NCBI RefSeq assembly: GCF_030848805.1
Contig: NC_092362.1
Location: forward strand, 6,014,001-6,078,000
Source of the DNA: Temnothorax longispinosus
Taxonomy: Eukaryota > Arthropoda > Insecta > Hymenoptera > Formicidae
Length of the DNA stretch: 64,000 nt
Reading direction: 5' to 3'
Position 1 is the stretch's first letter; the number at the start of each line of letters is the position of its first letter. Below, in pieces: positions 25,385-38,400 of this stretch. The translations under genes and the position numbers were made by a program. Below the pieces are notes generated by a model. That model made no database searches. It was not told the DNA's origin and saw nothing but the letters and a program-made list of their open reading frames with translations.

Positions 25385-28300
25385 TCCGTGATATGATACG
25401 TGTGGGAGCTGAATGGGCGCGCTCGAGAATGAGATTTGATAAACGGACGTGGGCGTTCGTGCACCTTGATGAACTTTCCTCTAGCGGATGCAGGCCTCAG
25501 ACGAGGGGCACGCTCCGCTCGAGATTACTAAACAACCAGCGCGACCGATTAAACCACAAATTTTTCCTTCCGTTACTTATCTCGGAAAAGCAATACTGAA
25601 TTACTTATCGATTTTTCTCTTCCTACATTGATTAGATTTGGGAGAAAAACTTTCCGCTCTTCTATTAAATTGTATTTTGAGATAAAGATAATAACGCTTT
25701 GATCAGATTGACTTTTTAAAAAGGAGATAAAAGACAGCTGCTTTCCAAAGATGATAAATGTATCGTCTGATAAATGACTAATGATGATTTATGTTGATTA
25801 TAACAAAAATTAACTTCAAAACTACGTAATTTTGTTTCCAACTCGACAAGATCTGCGTCAATTTTAAGAAGTAATTCAATCTTAAAAATTGAATTATCGT
25901 TCGTTGTTCAGAGTGCACAACACAGTTAAAAAAAGTAATTTTCTCGTTTATATTATTCATATAAATACAGTGCTATATGCTTCGCCATAAACAATTCTAA
26001 TAATTTTTTAGCAAGAAGTTTTTTAATTTCTTGTGAGCACCTAAATAATTAATAGACAAATCATATGTTTTCTTAAAAGTCCAACTGCGAGTACAAAATA
26101 ATTTTCAACGATCAATATGAGCTATTGATTGAGCGACAGTAGAAATTAACTAGCAATAAATAAATCTTATTTTCGAATTCTGATTAGAATTGAATAAAAT
26201 TGAATAAAATTGAATTTGTAACTCAGAGAACCGGAACCGAACCGATAAGTTGGCAGCGCCTAACGAGCAGGTGAACATTCCGAGAAAAGTGAGTTAATAT
26301 CTGGGAAACGCGAGACGGTGTTGCAGACGAAGTAGGAAGCAATTTGGGATGTTACAGAACTCCGCTCCTCTCTATCGAGGGGAAGCGGAAAAGAGAGTGG
26401 ACCGATGATGGTCACAATGGCGCGCGATTTGGACAATCGCCCGGCGTGTCGCGACGCGGACACCTCGGACAACGCACGTGCCGTGCAGATCTGAATAAAA
26501 CCGTCGGATCAGCCTCGTTATTTTTGGCGTAACGGCGTCGCGGTGAACGGCGCCTGTGACGCGCTTCCGTGTCTCGGGGGTCTCGGGTATCGGCGACGAC
26601 CTCGCGTCGACATTTTTACCGACGTTTGTCGCGACGACCCTCCACCGTATAGCTCTCAATTTAACTGAATACAATCTATCGAGACAAATAAGATGTCATA
26701 GAAAGGGGGATGAAAAGTTAGACGGGCGTTCTGAAAGGAATCGCTGCTATCGATCCCTATTGATTTGTTTTCGACCCTCCGAGGTGGAAAAATGAGAATC
26801 TGCTCAGGATTGACTTTAAAAAACGGGAGAAGCGAGACAGGAGAGGTTTATTGTTTACCATGAACTCTGATGCTTTTAAAATATTTACAACTTTGTGACG
26901 TGTAAGTGTTAAAAATGACGTATTCCTACGTTATATGAACATGCTGCGTCATATCGTAGAAGCGAAACAAAAACCACGCAAAAAATCCCTGCTGGATTGT
27001 CTCGCGATTCTATTTGCTGTGCAATATGCAACATTTATAAAAAATTAAATATTTGTTTCAGTTTCTCATACACTAAAATGTTCATTGATAAAAAATAGGA
27101 ATAGACATATCATCAGATGAATGGAATTTCAAGTTAAGTCATGATTACCGACATATGATAATCTAAGCGTCAAATTGCCTAGTCAGTTATCAATTGATTG
27201 CAATTTTATCAACGATAAATAACGAAATTTGTGTTACTGATCATCGATAAGATCAAGTGTGATGAATTTAACTTGATCTAATAAAAAAAATCGACATTGT
27301 TAATTTACAATAGATAGTTAGAAATTAATCGGAAAATAACATTTTATCTTTGACGGTCTGATTACGTAATAAGTTACATTGCCTGAAATTAAAGCACAGT
27401 AATTAAGAAAGTAAACATTTCTGTGTATCTCCATAAACAAATACTTTTTACAATTGACTATTAATGCAAAATTAAAATATAATCAATTTCAACGTATTTT
27501 CTTTCGTCTAAAACTAATATACGATGTAAAATATTTTAAATTTTACATTAAAAGCTTTAAAATGCGTTAATTATCTTTCTTTATTACAAAATTACAATAT
27601 CTAAAAGTTCAATATATTTGTAGTACTTAAGACGGAAAATGTAGGAAGAAAATGATAATAACTGGCAATAATAAAAAGAAAGTTATAGGCTCTTTGAAAC
27701 ACATATATTCTTAATAAGTGAGAAATTTGCCTGCATCATAAATAATTTGTTTATATCAATCGTTCTCCGAAGTTTTATTATTAAACAATGCTCGTCGTGG
27801 CATTATCAAATCATATCGCAAGTTATAAACATCGGATTGCCTGACGATACTTAATGTTCGTCGAGACGGCTTTCGTGAGGAGTGAGTGATGCATTCAACC
27901 CCCTATATCGATTTTTCGCCAGAGTTACTCTGGAAACCGTCCCGCTTGCTGCTTAAGTGTCCCCTAGTTACCGATGAAACGCAGAAGAAATGAAGGAGCG
28001 TCTGCTTTTTAGTAAACTGAAGAATACTTTTTTCACAACTTTGGACTGCGTTAAAAGAATAAATAGTAAATACGAGAAAAACATGAAGAGATTTGTGCGA
28101 AAAAACTAAATGGCAAGCCCCGCTGCCCTCATTCTGCTAGTAAGTCTAACAGATTCGATAATCTCTATATCGTAACATAAATTATCGTGCTGCATCTAGT
28201 ATTCAAAATATATATCTAATTCATGATATAAAAAAAATTTTAATACTGATTTATAATCTCCGAGAAAATTTTCAGTTTCCTTATCGAGTGTATAGAAGAA

Positions 28301-29331
28301 CACGGTTACTCTAAATCGCTACATCGAGTGTATCAAGCAGAAAAAAAATGAATACAGGGTCGCTATTAATACAGTATAGAGTATATCATGAGCCCCACTA
28401 AGGAAGCACGAGAAGTCGATGACTGCTAACGTCCCAGTGTGATTGTATGTAATTAATTTACTTACTACATCTATGTTTAAAAAAATAAAAAAAAATGTAT
28501 CGCTGCAAGACCATTGGCGTCGAATGCATGAAAAAAGAGGGCATGACCACAATGCGGCATTATCCAAAATTACGCCGACACGAGGTAGCGGAAGAGTTAA
28601 TGACCGATAACGCGTCCGAGGGTGAATCTGACAATCACGTGTGCCGAAGCCGAGGCGTTCCGCACGATTAAGCAGTACGGATGCGCTGACACGACCTCGA
28701 TGGTGTGTCGAACCCCCCGTTGAAGGGCGGCGCGCGGAAATGGAGGGGCGCCTTTAGTAGGACACGGCTCGCGCACTATGTATCTTCGGGCCGGCTATAT
28801 ACAATCCTGTTTCACTAACGCGCCGGCCGCGCACGACGATTCACGCGATCGTCGTTGGAATCGACGCCGGATCATCGATCGATCCCTTCCCGGGCCGCCC
28901 GTGGATCCAGCGGCGACTCAATCGCTTCCAGTCGGCGATCATCCTCGGCGCGGTCGCGCCGTCGCGCAACGCTCGACGGAACGTCCGGATGATTTTCCAA
29001 ATGCAATCTTAACGATCGCTCGGAGACGGTAAAATTTGCGATCGATACTAATTGACGACGGGTGCGTCCTCGATGGTGATCGATCGTCGCAAACTGCAAA
29101 CGATCGAGCGAATGAAGAACGGATGAGGATTTTCGCCGAATATGATAAGATAAGAAGAATTGTGGAACACATAAATGGATACTATGTGATAGAAACGCAT
29201 ATTGGAACAACTTGAGAATAAAAGGAGGAGAGAAAGACATGAAGAGAAAAATCGGATCAAAAATCTCGCTGAGCGTCGTCGCACTGTGATTTGTTTACAA
29301 CTACACGTGATAAAGATCGATAGCATGAAAA
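25385..29331. other. interval without recognised genes
   Basis: No coding exon is supported here. Two GC- and CpG-rich patches (about 26.25-26.78 kb and 28.56-29.10 kb) stand out from AT-rich surroundings. The second lies immediately upstream of the FAM166 start codon and is a reasonable promoter and 5' untranslated region for it. Open frames inside both patches lack splice sites and recognisable protein sequence. Confidence 0.45.
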
Positions 29332-32300
29332 ATGGTGTTCGACGCGATGTGCGAGGAGCAGAGGAAACAATTCTTCAGGCAGAGCTATGGGGCTCATTTA
29401 CCCGGGTAAGTGCATATGTGGTCAATTGACTGTTTTCAACATGCGATTAATTTGCGGATTGAAAGCGCTTCTCTTCTATTCATCGATTCCCTGAAACTCG
29501 TTCACGTTTGTTACAAACTGTTGAAACCTTACTTGCATTTAGTATCGCTAAAGCTTTAAGCACATATTCTCAACTAACTTTTATCGATAAAAGCGCATAT
29601 TTATCGATAAAAGTGTGTTCAGTATACGGGTCTTAGGGCCAATTTCACCAACGTCGGTTAACTCTTCATCTCTTTCTAACTTCCCCCTTAGAAAGAGACG
29701 AAGAGTGAGTGTAACCTTCGATTAAACTCATTCTTCGTCTCTTTCTACGAGGGTAATTAGAAAAAGATGAAAAGTGAGTTTAACCGAAGGTTACAGTTGA
29801 CCAACGTTGATGAAATTGGCCCTTAATGCGTTAAATGCACACTTCGTTTTAATGCTATATCTCGTAGAAAGATTTAACTGGTCATACGAATTCATACTGA
29901 AAATATTAAATATTCGCGAAAGGCACGCGCAAATGATTATCGAGATACTTTAATCAAACAAAAGAAAGCAAGATACATATCGTCAAGAAACAAAAAATTG
30001 ACAATGCAGCATTGCCTTTAAATGACAGAAACTTTGCGATTTTTTTCGCTAAATTTAGTTCAACAATTAAAAGTATCTAATTGAATTTACGGTTTCGTTA
30101 TCATAGGTACTAAATGTCTCGTTAGCTTCATTACCGTTGCGTAATGCGTGCAGACGCATAGCGTCGAAGAAAAAAGTTCGTAATATAAAGACAGATATTG
30201 TATACATCAACATTAATAAGTTTTAATCATTAAAGTTTATTAGATACAAATAGACATTAACTTTCTCTCACCTTTTCTATTCTTTCTTTTATTAGTTCTT
30301 TTATTTTATTTTATTTTATTAAATGAAAGTGTCATATATACATAAAACTTGCTCTATTTTTTCTGTGAATGTATGTACATAATCTCATTTGCAATAGAAA
30401 GTTATTCCAATGTAACTAAACATTTATTTGTGAAACTTGATGAAAAACACGCTTATCAAGAGAAAACGATTCCTAGCTAACGTATGAATAACAATGAATA
30501 CTATATAAATCTATATAGATTAACTGTTACTTAAAAAAATAACCAGATAGTGGTAATAATTAAATCTTAAATATTGTATGCGTCTGTGCAAACGTCATAA
30601 CTCTGTTAAATCATGTAAACGGTATTAATATATTTCTTTAAAGAAAGTTTAGAGATCTTACAATTAGCTTTTATGTTGGGTAAGTATAATAACGGTATCA
30701 TAACTCTGTATGCGCGATCACACTCACATTAAAGTACGGATGTATGAACAGAATATTTAATATTCGCTCACAAACACATGCATATTTGTACATGTATATA
30801 CATATATACTGCTACAAATAACATAAGTGTAATTATAAAAAGTGTAAGCGTTGAACCTAATAAAACTCTCAATTCAGATCTCGACGTTACAAAAAATAAT
30901 CTCTATGTTTATTAGCAATGCAAATAAATTCACTGTAACTGACCATCAAAACAAGCAGACAAATTAATATTACGAATGTCCACAAATGTAATTAAAAAAT
31001 TTGGAATCTCATTTTTTAATTTTAACCGGTGAAAGTTTTAGAAATTTATCGTAATCTGTATCTTTTTTTCCAATATTTCTTGACCATGCTTTCAAATTCC
31101 AGTAAATTTTTTATTTTGCGTAAAATGTTTCACATCTCTAACATCAAAATTTTAAACTTATTGGAATTATATACTATACGAAACAACCTACAAAGCGCGT
31201 TTAGCCTTTATAAACTTGACAAAAACGCAGAAAGCGTGAAATTGATTCCACAAGGAAACCGCATCTGATCGAAGTATTTTCAACGAAATCACGTCTGTTC
31301 TGCACGAGATCGGATCTTTTTTTCGCGAACGATTCTAGGTAATCTAATTTTAATCCATTCGATCTTGAGCTTAATAGAAACCGTATTTAACGGTATTTAA
31401 ACCACTGATGAAGTCTGTTGATATTGACTACAATATCAAATAATTTAACATTAAATTTGAAAGTTACATGGCAATATCTTAAAAGCTCTATACGTTTAAA
31501 AATTGACTGCAGTAAAACAATCTCTCTCATAATATATTACATGTATATTGCATCCAATGCATTATACATTCGCAATATTTGCTGGTCGCACGGACATCGG
31601 ACGGTAAAATCTCAAAGTGGCACACGTGTCTCGCCTTCGAGATTATATCGGATTCGAACTAGATCGCCGGATGACCCTCCGGAAGCATGCATTCCCAAAG
31701 TATTGACCTCGAAGTCGCGCGGGGGACGAAAGTGCTGGTACCGCGGTTGGTACCGTGCCAATTTACACCCCCACGTCCCCACGAAGCTACATCACGCGCT
31801 AAACTACCCTTCCGTACGGCGAATCACCTCGAACTATTTATCGTGATTTACCCTAGGCTCCGGCATATCGATCCGAGTGAGAAAAGACGCAGATCGAAAC
31901 TGAGACGAGTTGTTCGAGAGAAAAAATGTTTGAAAGAAATAGAACCCCATGAGAGTTAAATGGGGGAGTTTCTATTTCTTAGCAACTGCAAATTAATCTT
32001 ACATCAATCAAATATTACATTAATTTGCAGTTCACTTTTCCATGACCTGCAAAATATATTAAGCAAATATACTGGACGATAGTGCAGCAAAATTATGACC
32101 TATTACGCGACCGTTATAGGCATTTTTCTGCCCGATGAAGCGTATCTAATTCCTTAGATATCTTTCACGACATATGCACGCACGGTGGCTTCTGAGATCT
32201 ATACTTGTAGTTACATATTATGACATAGTAAGATACAATAAAGTATGCATATTCCGAGAAAAAAAATGTGGACATGCACACGAGGTATACTTGTCTACCT

Positions 32301-35300
32301 GTAACTTCTGTATAAAATATGTATACCATGAATAATTAAAATAGCACAACTCGCAAAGGAATCGAGATCAAACCGCGAATTTGTAATTGAAATAAATGAC
32401 TATGGAGTATAAACATATATCGTTAAAAGAATAAAGCATGATGTTTCAATTATTTTATGGAAACTTCTCAGAAATATTTTTACAGATTGACTCGAAACTT
32501 GGAGAAACTGTTTTCGGTTAATCGCTCGATCGACCTTCATTGGTTGATTGTAGGCATTTAGCATTGTAATGGTATCATATATAATACTTTGATAGAAAAG
32601 AAAAAAAGAAACAAGTAAAAATAGCAAATATAAAAAACCAAGTATTACAAGAATAATACAAGATATTTCCAAACATCGATATAAGAAAAACAAAGTTTTT
32701 TTTTTTTTTTGAAAGACAAAAAAAACCATGTCTACCTTTTAAAAAACGAAATTTCAACTGTAGTCAGCTGGACTCGAACACGAGTCCTCACGGTTACGAG
32801 TCTAGAGACCACACTGCCTCCTCTAGGACGTTTTAAATGCATCTGAGAAAATAATACGATCACGGCCAATCCCTAAATAAAGTAATCGCAGAACCGTAAA
32901 AGCGGACTACCGGTGACCCAGTAAATCGAGCCTTCACTTTGTGGCGGTCACGGTGCAATAACCAGCCGAAGTCACTCCTACGTGGTTGTCACGAGTCCCG
33001 ACACCGCTATTAAGATCTACATAAATTGTATCTGGGTCGTTGAACCATCTTACCGTGTCCACATCGCAAGATCAGTGTCACGGAAGCGAGGTCGCTATCT
33101 AATAGATCGCTTGAGACGTTGCCGTCAGGACCTTTTGAATTTAAGTCAATCTTTTTGAAGGTACAATAAGAAAGAAGTGCGAATGAGGTTCCTCACTAAC
33201 TTTTGCTCCCGCACAGGGGAGCCACTGTGCCTGGCAGCTAACGGCGCAAATGTCAAAGCAGCGAAAGAATAAAAAAGAATTGTGATAATAATGAGTGGCG
33301 AAAAATACGCAAAGTGGTCTGTGGAAAAATTAAAAAAAGAGCTCCGTTCTCGAAGAGCAAAAGTAACGGGGAAAAAGAAGAATTTACAAGATCGGTAAAA
33401 TAGATGGTCAATATAAGTTATTATGTCTAATATACTCTCTACCCGGCGAACCAAATTGTAACAGAGTTATTTCAGTTAATGAATGCGAACAAACATTATC
33501 GATTGACATACAGTCGTAATATTTTTATTACAATACTGATTTTTCCCATATGTTAACAATTCGTGTTTGAAACTCGCGCGGAATACTACCAATTTTGATA
33601 TAGTGTAGCACTCTATGCTAGCTTTCACTGAGGAACCTCATTGAACTTTTTTTCTATAGTACCAGTGTATGGAGTCGCATTTATCATATATCTGCTGAAG
33701 GCAGTGTTCAATTGTATCGTTAAAGCAATTGAAACTCTGAACTTGTCTGAACTTGCAATAACGCGCGAGCGCGCACACCTATAGGGTACTCCGCGACGCG
33801 TAGGCAGTAATTACCTAAAAATTGACATATTTCCGTCAATAATTATAGATTATAATCAAGATTTTAAAAAAATTCAAACGCCATTTTGTTCGTCGTGAAA
33901 AGAGGAACAAATTTTCTCCAGTTCATTTTTTTATAGGATGCGTATAGTTTGATCGCTAGGGCAATTTAAACAAATAAATTGTGATTAACTTTTTATTGCA
34001 TCGACTTACGAAAAAACTATTTACAGATTCTTGTTCTACGACCCAAAAAACATAAAAAAAAACTTAAACCATCAACCTCGAAAAAATGCTCAATCGACCT
34101 GGCGAATAAACTATGTCCCGCTCTATCGCAACCGTGAAACAATATCATAACATCAAAACGGTCGTTTATTTATAATAAAAAAAACACGATTTCTTTAATT
34201 CTGATAGGGTACAGCAGTGTTATCATTTAAATTTATCATCTTTCAAAATTCATTTTATATCATCTTTAATTATAATTGCGTGTGTACTTTTAGATACACG
34301 GGTCACTGTCCCACCCTCAAATTTCGCGTTGGAAAGAGATTCGGAGCGAATACGGCAGAGATAATGAAGGTAATTTCTATTATAATCTTTCGATTCTCCT
34401 CTTCTATTATAATAAAAATTAATTAAACTGTAGAAATAAGAAAACGTATTCATTTATAGAGAAACTTGAATAAAAAAGATTGTATAATAATCGTAAACTA
34501 TTACGAATATAATCCAATATTACGCATTTCGAAGTTTAATTCTGTATTATGTATTGTTACAGGAATTGTTGGAAAGTAAGGTTCTTAAGACTGGACCATA
34601 TAGGCCAAATTCCGGTAGAGAGGCGGAATTACCAACTCTTCAGGATAAAGAGATAAGAAGAAATTGGAATAACGAAGCTACATCGTACAAAGCACCTCCG
34701 TACATTCTAGGATATACCGGTAAGACCACCGGCATTTTATGTAATTGCAGGTTTTGTACAATTAATTTAAAAATAATGTGGTGTATGTACACATGCACCT
34801 CTCCCATATAAAGATTACATTAGTATAGGATGTGATGCTTTTTATACAATGCATTCATCCACAAAGAGATTTATATTTGACGTTTTCTTGATTTATCACA
34901 GGATATATTCCTGGCTTCAACGACAGGTATGGACTGTCTTTCATGAGAGCCGTGGAAGTCGGTGCCAAAGAGTGGCACAAAACGCAAATGAAGCTGAGAG
35001 CGCAACAGGACGCGATGAGAGCTCACGCTGAGCGGACAGATCCGAGAAATCTTCTATCTCGAGCGAGGACAGATAATGTGGACATTGAGATCGATCACGG
35101 TTATGGCAAAGACAGAAGGACCTACGGTACTTGCATATTTTACGTTGCTTGTTAATTTCTGTCATTTCTAATTTAATCTAACAATTCATATTGCGTTATT
35201 CCAAACACAATTAATTAATCGTTTACCTCTAAAATAATAACTAAAATAAAAGACCAAGTTGATATATCTTTCGCTTTGAGCCTCAATAGAACTTGAATCT

Positions 35301-35619
35301 TTTAATCAATCATTATAATCAGGACATTTTTGTTGAGGCTCGAAGCGAAGCATCAAGTTCCAAGAACTATTGTGTAATTATTATTTTCGTTGCAGATTAT
35401 CATGTCTCCCCAGAAAGACCGCCGATCGTCGGTTATACAGGCCACATTCCAGGAGCGAGAGTAGAAGTTGATCATTCCAAGAGGTACGCTGAAGCCGCCC
35501 GGATAGGATTTCGAAGTGTCCAAAAGGAACGTGAAGAGAGGCACAGCAAGGAAATGGGCGCTATTAAGAGAATCCTTGACAATGCGTATCTCGATGAAAC
35601 GGGACACACGCGTGCATAA
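29332..35619 (+). CDS. CIMIP2: FAM166/CIMIP2-family ciliary microtubule inner protein (copy A, intact)
   Basis: Five exons: 29332-29405, 34294-34369, 34563-34719, 34902-35126 and 35396-35619. Phases agree at every junction, giving 251 residues. The family (FAM166, DUF2475) lines the lumen of axonemal doublet microtubules in cilia and sperm tails. Diagnostic GY-x-G-[HFY]-x-P motifs occur three times: LPGYTGHCP at residues 23-31 (spanning exons 1 and 2), LGYTGYIPG at 99-107 (spanning exons 3 and 4) and VGYTGHIPG at 189-197 in exon 5. Human FAM166B likewise begins with an ...PGYTGHCP motif. A charged segment (about residues 110-175, KEWHKTQ...) and a basic C-terminus follow. There is no signal peptide or membrane helix. 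An in-frame stop lies six bases before the ATG, supporting this start. Intron 1 (4.9 kb) holds a MITE, a SINE and repeat DNA. Broken copies lie downstream at 41.1-43.4 and 53.7-54.4 kb. Which of human FAM166A/B/C is closest is uncertain. Confidence 0.85.
29638..29822. mobile_element. Harbinger-like MITE with TTA target duplication
   Basis: Starts GGGCCAATTTCACCAACGT and ends ACGTTGATGAAATTGGCCC, a clear terminal inverted repeat, flanked by TTA on both sides. TWA duplications are typical of PIF/Harbinger elements. Each arm contains TCTCTTTCTA-like sequence that is also found in the hairpin core at 40.1-40.3 kb. It lies 230 bases inside intron 1 of FAM166 copy A and has no coding capacity. Confidence 0.7.
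31930..32690. repeat. left part of FAM166 segmental duplication, block A
   Basis: Matches block B (about 39790-40800) in the same order: the CTCCCNNTTAA...TTTCTATTTC stretch (inverted in B), GACGATAGTGC, GCGTATCTAATT, GCACGCACGGTGGCTTCT, TGTCTACCTGTAACTTCTGT, and CATTGGTTGATTGT. Block A lacks both palindromes present in B, so it shows the uninterrupted state. The end (32590-32690) also resembles sequence just after copy A at 35690-35790. The duplicated unit therefore starts inside intron 1 and excludes exon 1. Confidence 0.7.
32697..32826 (-). mobile_element. tRNA-derived SINE
   Basis: On the minus strand a tRNA-like head contains GGCAGTGTGGTCTCTAGAC (A-box region), an anticodon-arm-like ACTCGTAACC, and a B box GTTCGAGTCC. 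About 70 bases later it ends in a 13-14-base poly(A). The acceptor ends do not pair, so it is not a functional tRNA. It sits exactly at the end of the block A repeat. Confidence 0.6.
32827..34293. other. remainder of FAM166 intron 1
   Basis: A GC-richer stretch (32830-33130) precedes AT-rich DNA. No exon with a phase-compatible splice site is visible, and I recognise no known element here. Confidence 0.35.
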
Positions 35620-35657
35620 GGCGACACAGAAATACAGTTTCTAACTGTAGCATACAG

Positions 35658-35663
35658 AATAAA
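35658..35663 (+). terminator. AATAAA polyadenylation signal of FAM166 copy A
   Basis: AATAAA lies 39 bases after the stop codon, with a second overlapping A-rich signal. The equivalent AATAAA is kept at 43515-43520 in copy B. Confidence 0.6.
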
Positions 35664-36726
35664 ATAAAAATACATTCAGAGAGAAGAAAAACTAAAAAAA
35701 AAGTAACTGGTGAAAAGAACAAATATGAAAAAGCAAGTATTATAAGAATAATACAAGATATTTCCAATCATCGATATACATCGATATACAGTTCCAAAAT
35801 TTTGCCAGATTTGTACTTAAAGTTTTAAATACTCGGGCTTCGTTTAACAAATATTTTGTGTGCCTTTTCTTTGACAGTAATGAAAGTAGTAAGTAAATAT
35901 GAAAGACTTATGTTAGAGAATAATCTAATTGTAAAATTATTTATGTCTGAATCAAGAAAATTATAAGCATTACTTTTTATACTCCAGTATCTCGAGCGAT
36001 ACGAGTAATAAAGTTTGCTGTATCTTCTAATTTTCGGACATAAATAATTTTCAATAAACTATTCGAGTGTAGCGACAAATAATATATAAGTGTTAAAGCA
36101 TGTATTCCCCTACATGAAGTAATAACTTTACTAATTTTTGAAGATGTATTGAAATGTGTTGAATGTGACAGATTTTTAAGTCTTCAAAGAGAAGTAGGAC
36201 AATCGAGAAACAAGCTAGATTGTTATTTAGAGAACAATTACATGAATCATTAAACATATTTATCTTAATATTTGTCCATGTAGAAATAAATCTACCGCAG
36301 AAATAAATCTATAAATACGTGAATTACTCCAAAGTTACTTTAAGCTTTGAGCTTCCAATGTTCAATAAGTTTCTGCACATACATGCACCACGACGTACAT
36401 ACATGTACATGACCGTTTCACACTTAACACATGGAAAGAAATAAAATTTTTGGGAATATTTCTACAGAGAAATATTTTCAAAGAAACGGATAGAGACAAT
36501 TTATATATACGCTAGTTCCATTTCGGATAAAATAAAGAAGGACGTACGTCTAAACTTTAGAATTTACGAAATGGATTATAGCCGATACATATGACAAACA
36601 ACATTCGAAAGTGTATGATACTTATTAGTAAAATTTCATTTACAAAGGCAAAGATCACATGGTTATATCTTAGCAAATAAAATTTTACTGACCTTGAATT
36701 TAAAGATGAATCTTATAGACGTATTC

Positions 36727-36859
36727 ATAGTCTTTCCTTGAGGAGTGAGGATTCCTTGTTCCTCAGTCTACATTTCATAAATCTTAAGGTTCCTTGATCG
36801 GTCAAGGAATGTTTATAAAATGTAGAATAAAAAATCCTCATTCCTCAAAGAAAGACTAT
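36727..36859. mobile_element. hairpin MITE in block A
   Basis: Inverted arms ATAGTCTTTCCTTGAGGA and TCCTCAAAGAAAGACTAT bound about 130 bp, with a second inner inverted pair TTCCTTGA/TCAAGGAA. In block B (44327-44396) only the left half survives: it stops after GATCGGTCAAG and joins AAATAAATATTAG, so the right half has been deleted. Confidence 0.65.
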
Positions 36860-36867
36860 AAATACGG

Positions 36868-37069
36868 CTATTAAACTTCCGTCCTATTTCATAAAAATGT
36901 ATATAGATATAATGGTATATAATTTTTACATTATTATTATTAATGAAATAATTACAAAGATACGTAGAAAATAAATATTAGTATCGTATGATTTGATGTA
37001 CACTCGGTATTATAATTCTTTCCTGGGCCCAACGATTACCTTCCGCGCTGTGGCAGCCTACTCATTCTT
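36868..37069 (-). pseudogene. MCMBP: relic of MCMBP 3' end in block A
   Basis: This block matches 54385-54587, the intergenic 3' flank plus the last codons of MCMBP. Bases 37036-37069 (minus) still encode the terminal MSRLPQRGR and TAA found in the intact gene. Homology with the real gene ends after CATTCTT at 37069, after which block A continues with DNA shared only with block B. It marks the break of an ancestral duplication, not a functional gene. Confidence 0.75.
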
Positions 37070-37389
37070 AAGTAGCTAATCATTAGTGTCCGAATCAGAT
37101 TTTTCCGAGAAAAAGCTATCGACATTCGATTTCCTTTTTCCCACCGAAGAAGGAAAGGAACTTCCGTTCGGTAAACTTCTCAGCCGCTGTATATCTGCGT
37201 TCTAAAAATTTCAACAGTGGCTTGTCTCAAATCAATTCACGATTTCCAGACGTTAACTTTTAGCGGAGCAAGTATCTGCAGGATAAAGCTGAACGATAAG
37301 ACGGTTGAAGGAAGTAAGGAGATCGAGAACGGAATGCGTCGGAGAGAAGAGCGATACACAGCGTGACTCTCCTCTCAAATCGAAGTTAA

Positions 37390-38400
37390 GATATGCAAAA
37401 GGGAAGTTTTTGAAGATGAGCATACGGAAGCAGTCGATAAATAACGTGGTAAAGGTTCGTGGCTAAGAGATTAAAACACGCTCCGCTATGTTTGCGAGAT
37501 AGTCTGCGAAACTTCCTCGCAAACTGCATAGCAAATTTTGAACACAATGCTCCAAAGTAATTAGCTATGCAGAAAAATTTTGTTCTCCTGAAAAAGGGTA
37601 AGGGTAAGGGTAAGGGTACAATTATTAGGTAACTAAAAATAATGGTGTTATTTCCGAAAAGTTGACATAACAAACGACGGAAAATGAGTCTTTAAACGGT
37701 CTTTAGACAAGAAAATGCCAAATCAAATAAAGAAATAGCGAACTAATTTACTACATCACTTTAGAAACATCATTTTGATATATCAAAGCATAATTAATTT
37801 ATCATGCCTGCATTGCTATTGATTAATACACTGTAAAGCTCGAAAATGAATATTTTAACTGTTTTATTTCCGTCATCCCGAAATTAATGCAATTTTATTC
37901 CGACAAAAATGTATAATTTAGTGCCTGTTTCCTGAATTAAAATTCATATCTCTAAAAAAAACTACCTTGCATCAGCGCCTCTAGAGGCCTCCAACCTCCA
38001 ACCTTTGTAATTTACGCCGCTTGCGGCTTATACGACGAGTGGATTGCCCGGACCTTATTTAGAGCAGTATTGCTTGACGGCCAAATTATAAAAAGAAGAC
38101 AAGAACACAAGAGGGGCGCAAATCTCGCAGATTTCCGACGAGGAAAAAGTCAAGATCTCTTCGTCGCAGTACCGAAACGTATGTGAGCTAATTACCATGG
38201 CTAAGAAAGAGAAGAAATATCAACGGTGGGTTAGAGGGAAAATTGCATTACTGATAGTAGAATTAAATCTTTGTATTCTGCAGCTGATAATCTTGAGATC
38301 TGTACGACACACGCACACAACACGGGAATTCTACGCAGCAGACTATCTGGATGGCCTGAGAGGAGGAGGAGACCTTGGGTAGGCATCGGGCGCCAGCGGA
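37390..38400. repeat. dispersed repeat block shared with 44.8-45.4 kb
   Basis: 37430-37800 matches 44800-45160 and 37980-38220 matches 45170-45375. A sub-block (about 37725-37970) recurs at 38805-39060. In 38090-38230 an open frame contains SSSQYRNVCELITMAKKEKK; the same QYRNVCELIT frame recurs at 39430-39480 and 45310-45360. A (GGTAAG)n run at about 37598-37619 is absent from the block B copy. Bases 38350-38420 resemble the reverse complement of 50060-50120. This is probably decayed mobile DNA of unknown class. Confidence 0.6.
38303..38325. repeat. ACACGACACACGC minisatellite (locus 3 of 4)
   Basis: About two degenerate units, again directly followed by GGGAATTC. Confidence 0.6.

Noticed and set aside
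31418..31959. GC-rich open frames in FAM166 intron 1
   Set aside because: Two overlapping frames with no phase-compatible splice sites to the FAM166 exons and no recognisable motif.
37598..37619. Telomere-like (GGTAAG)n
   Set aside because: Only about four units and not the insect TTAGG sequence. The block B copy lacks it, so it is a local slippage expansion.
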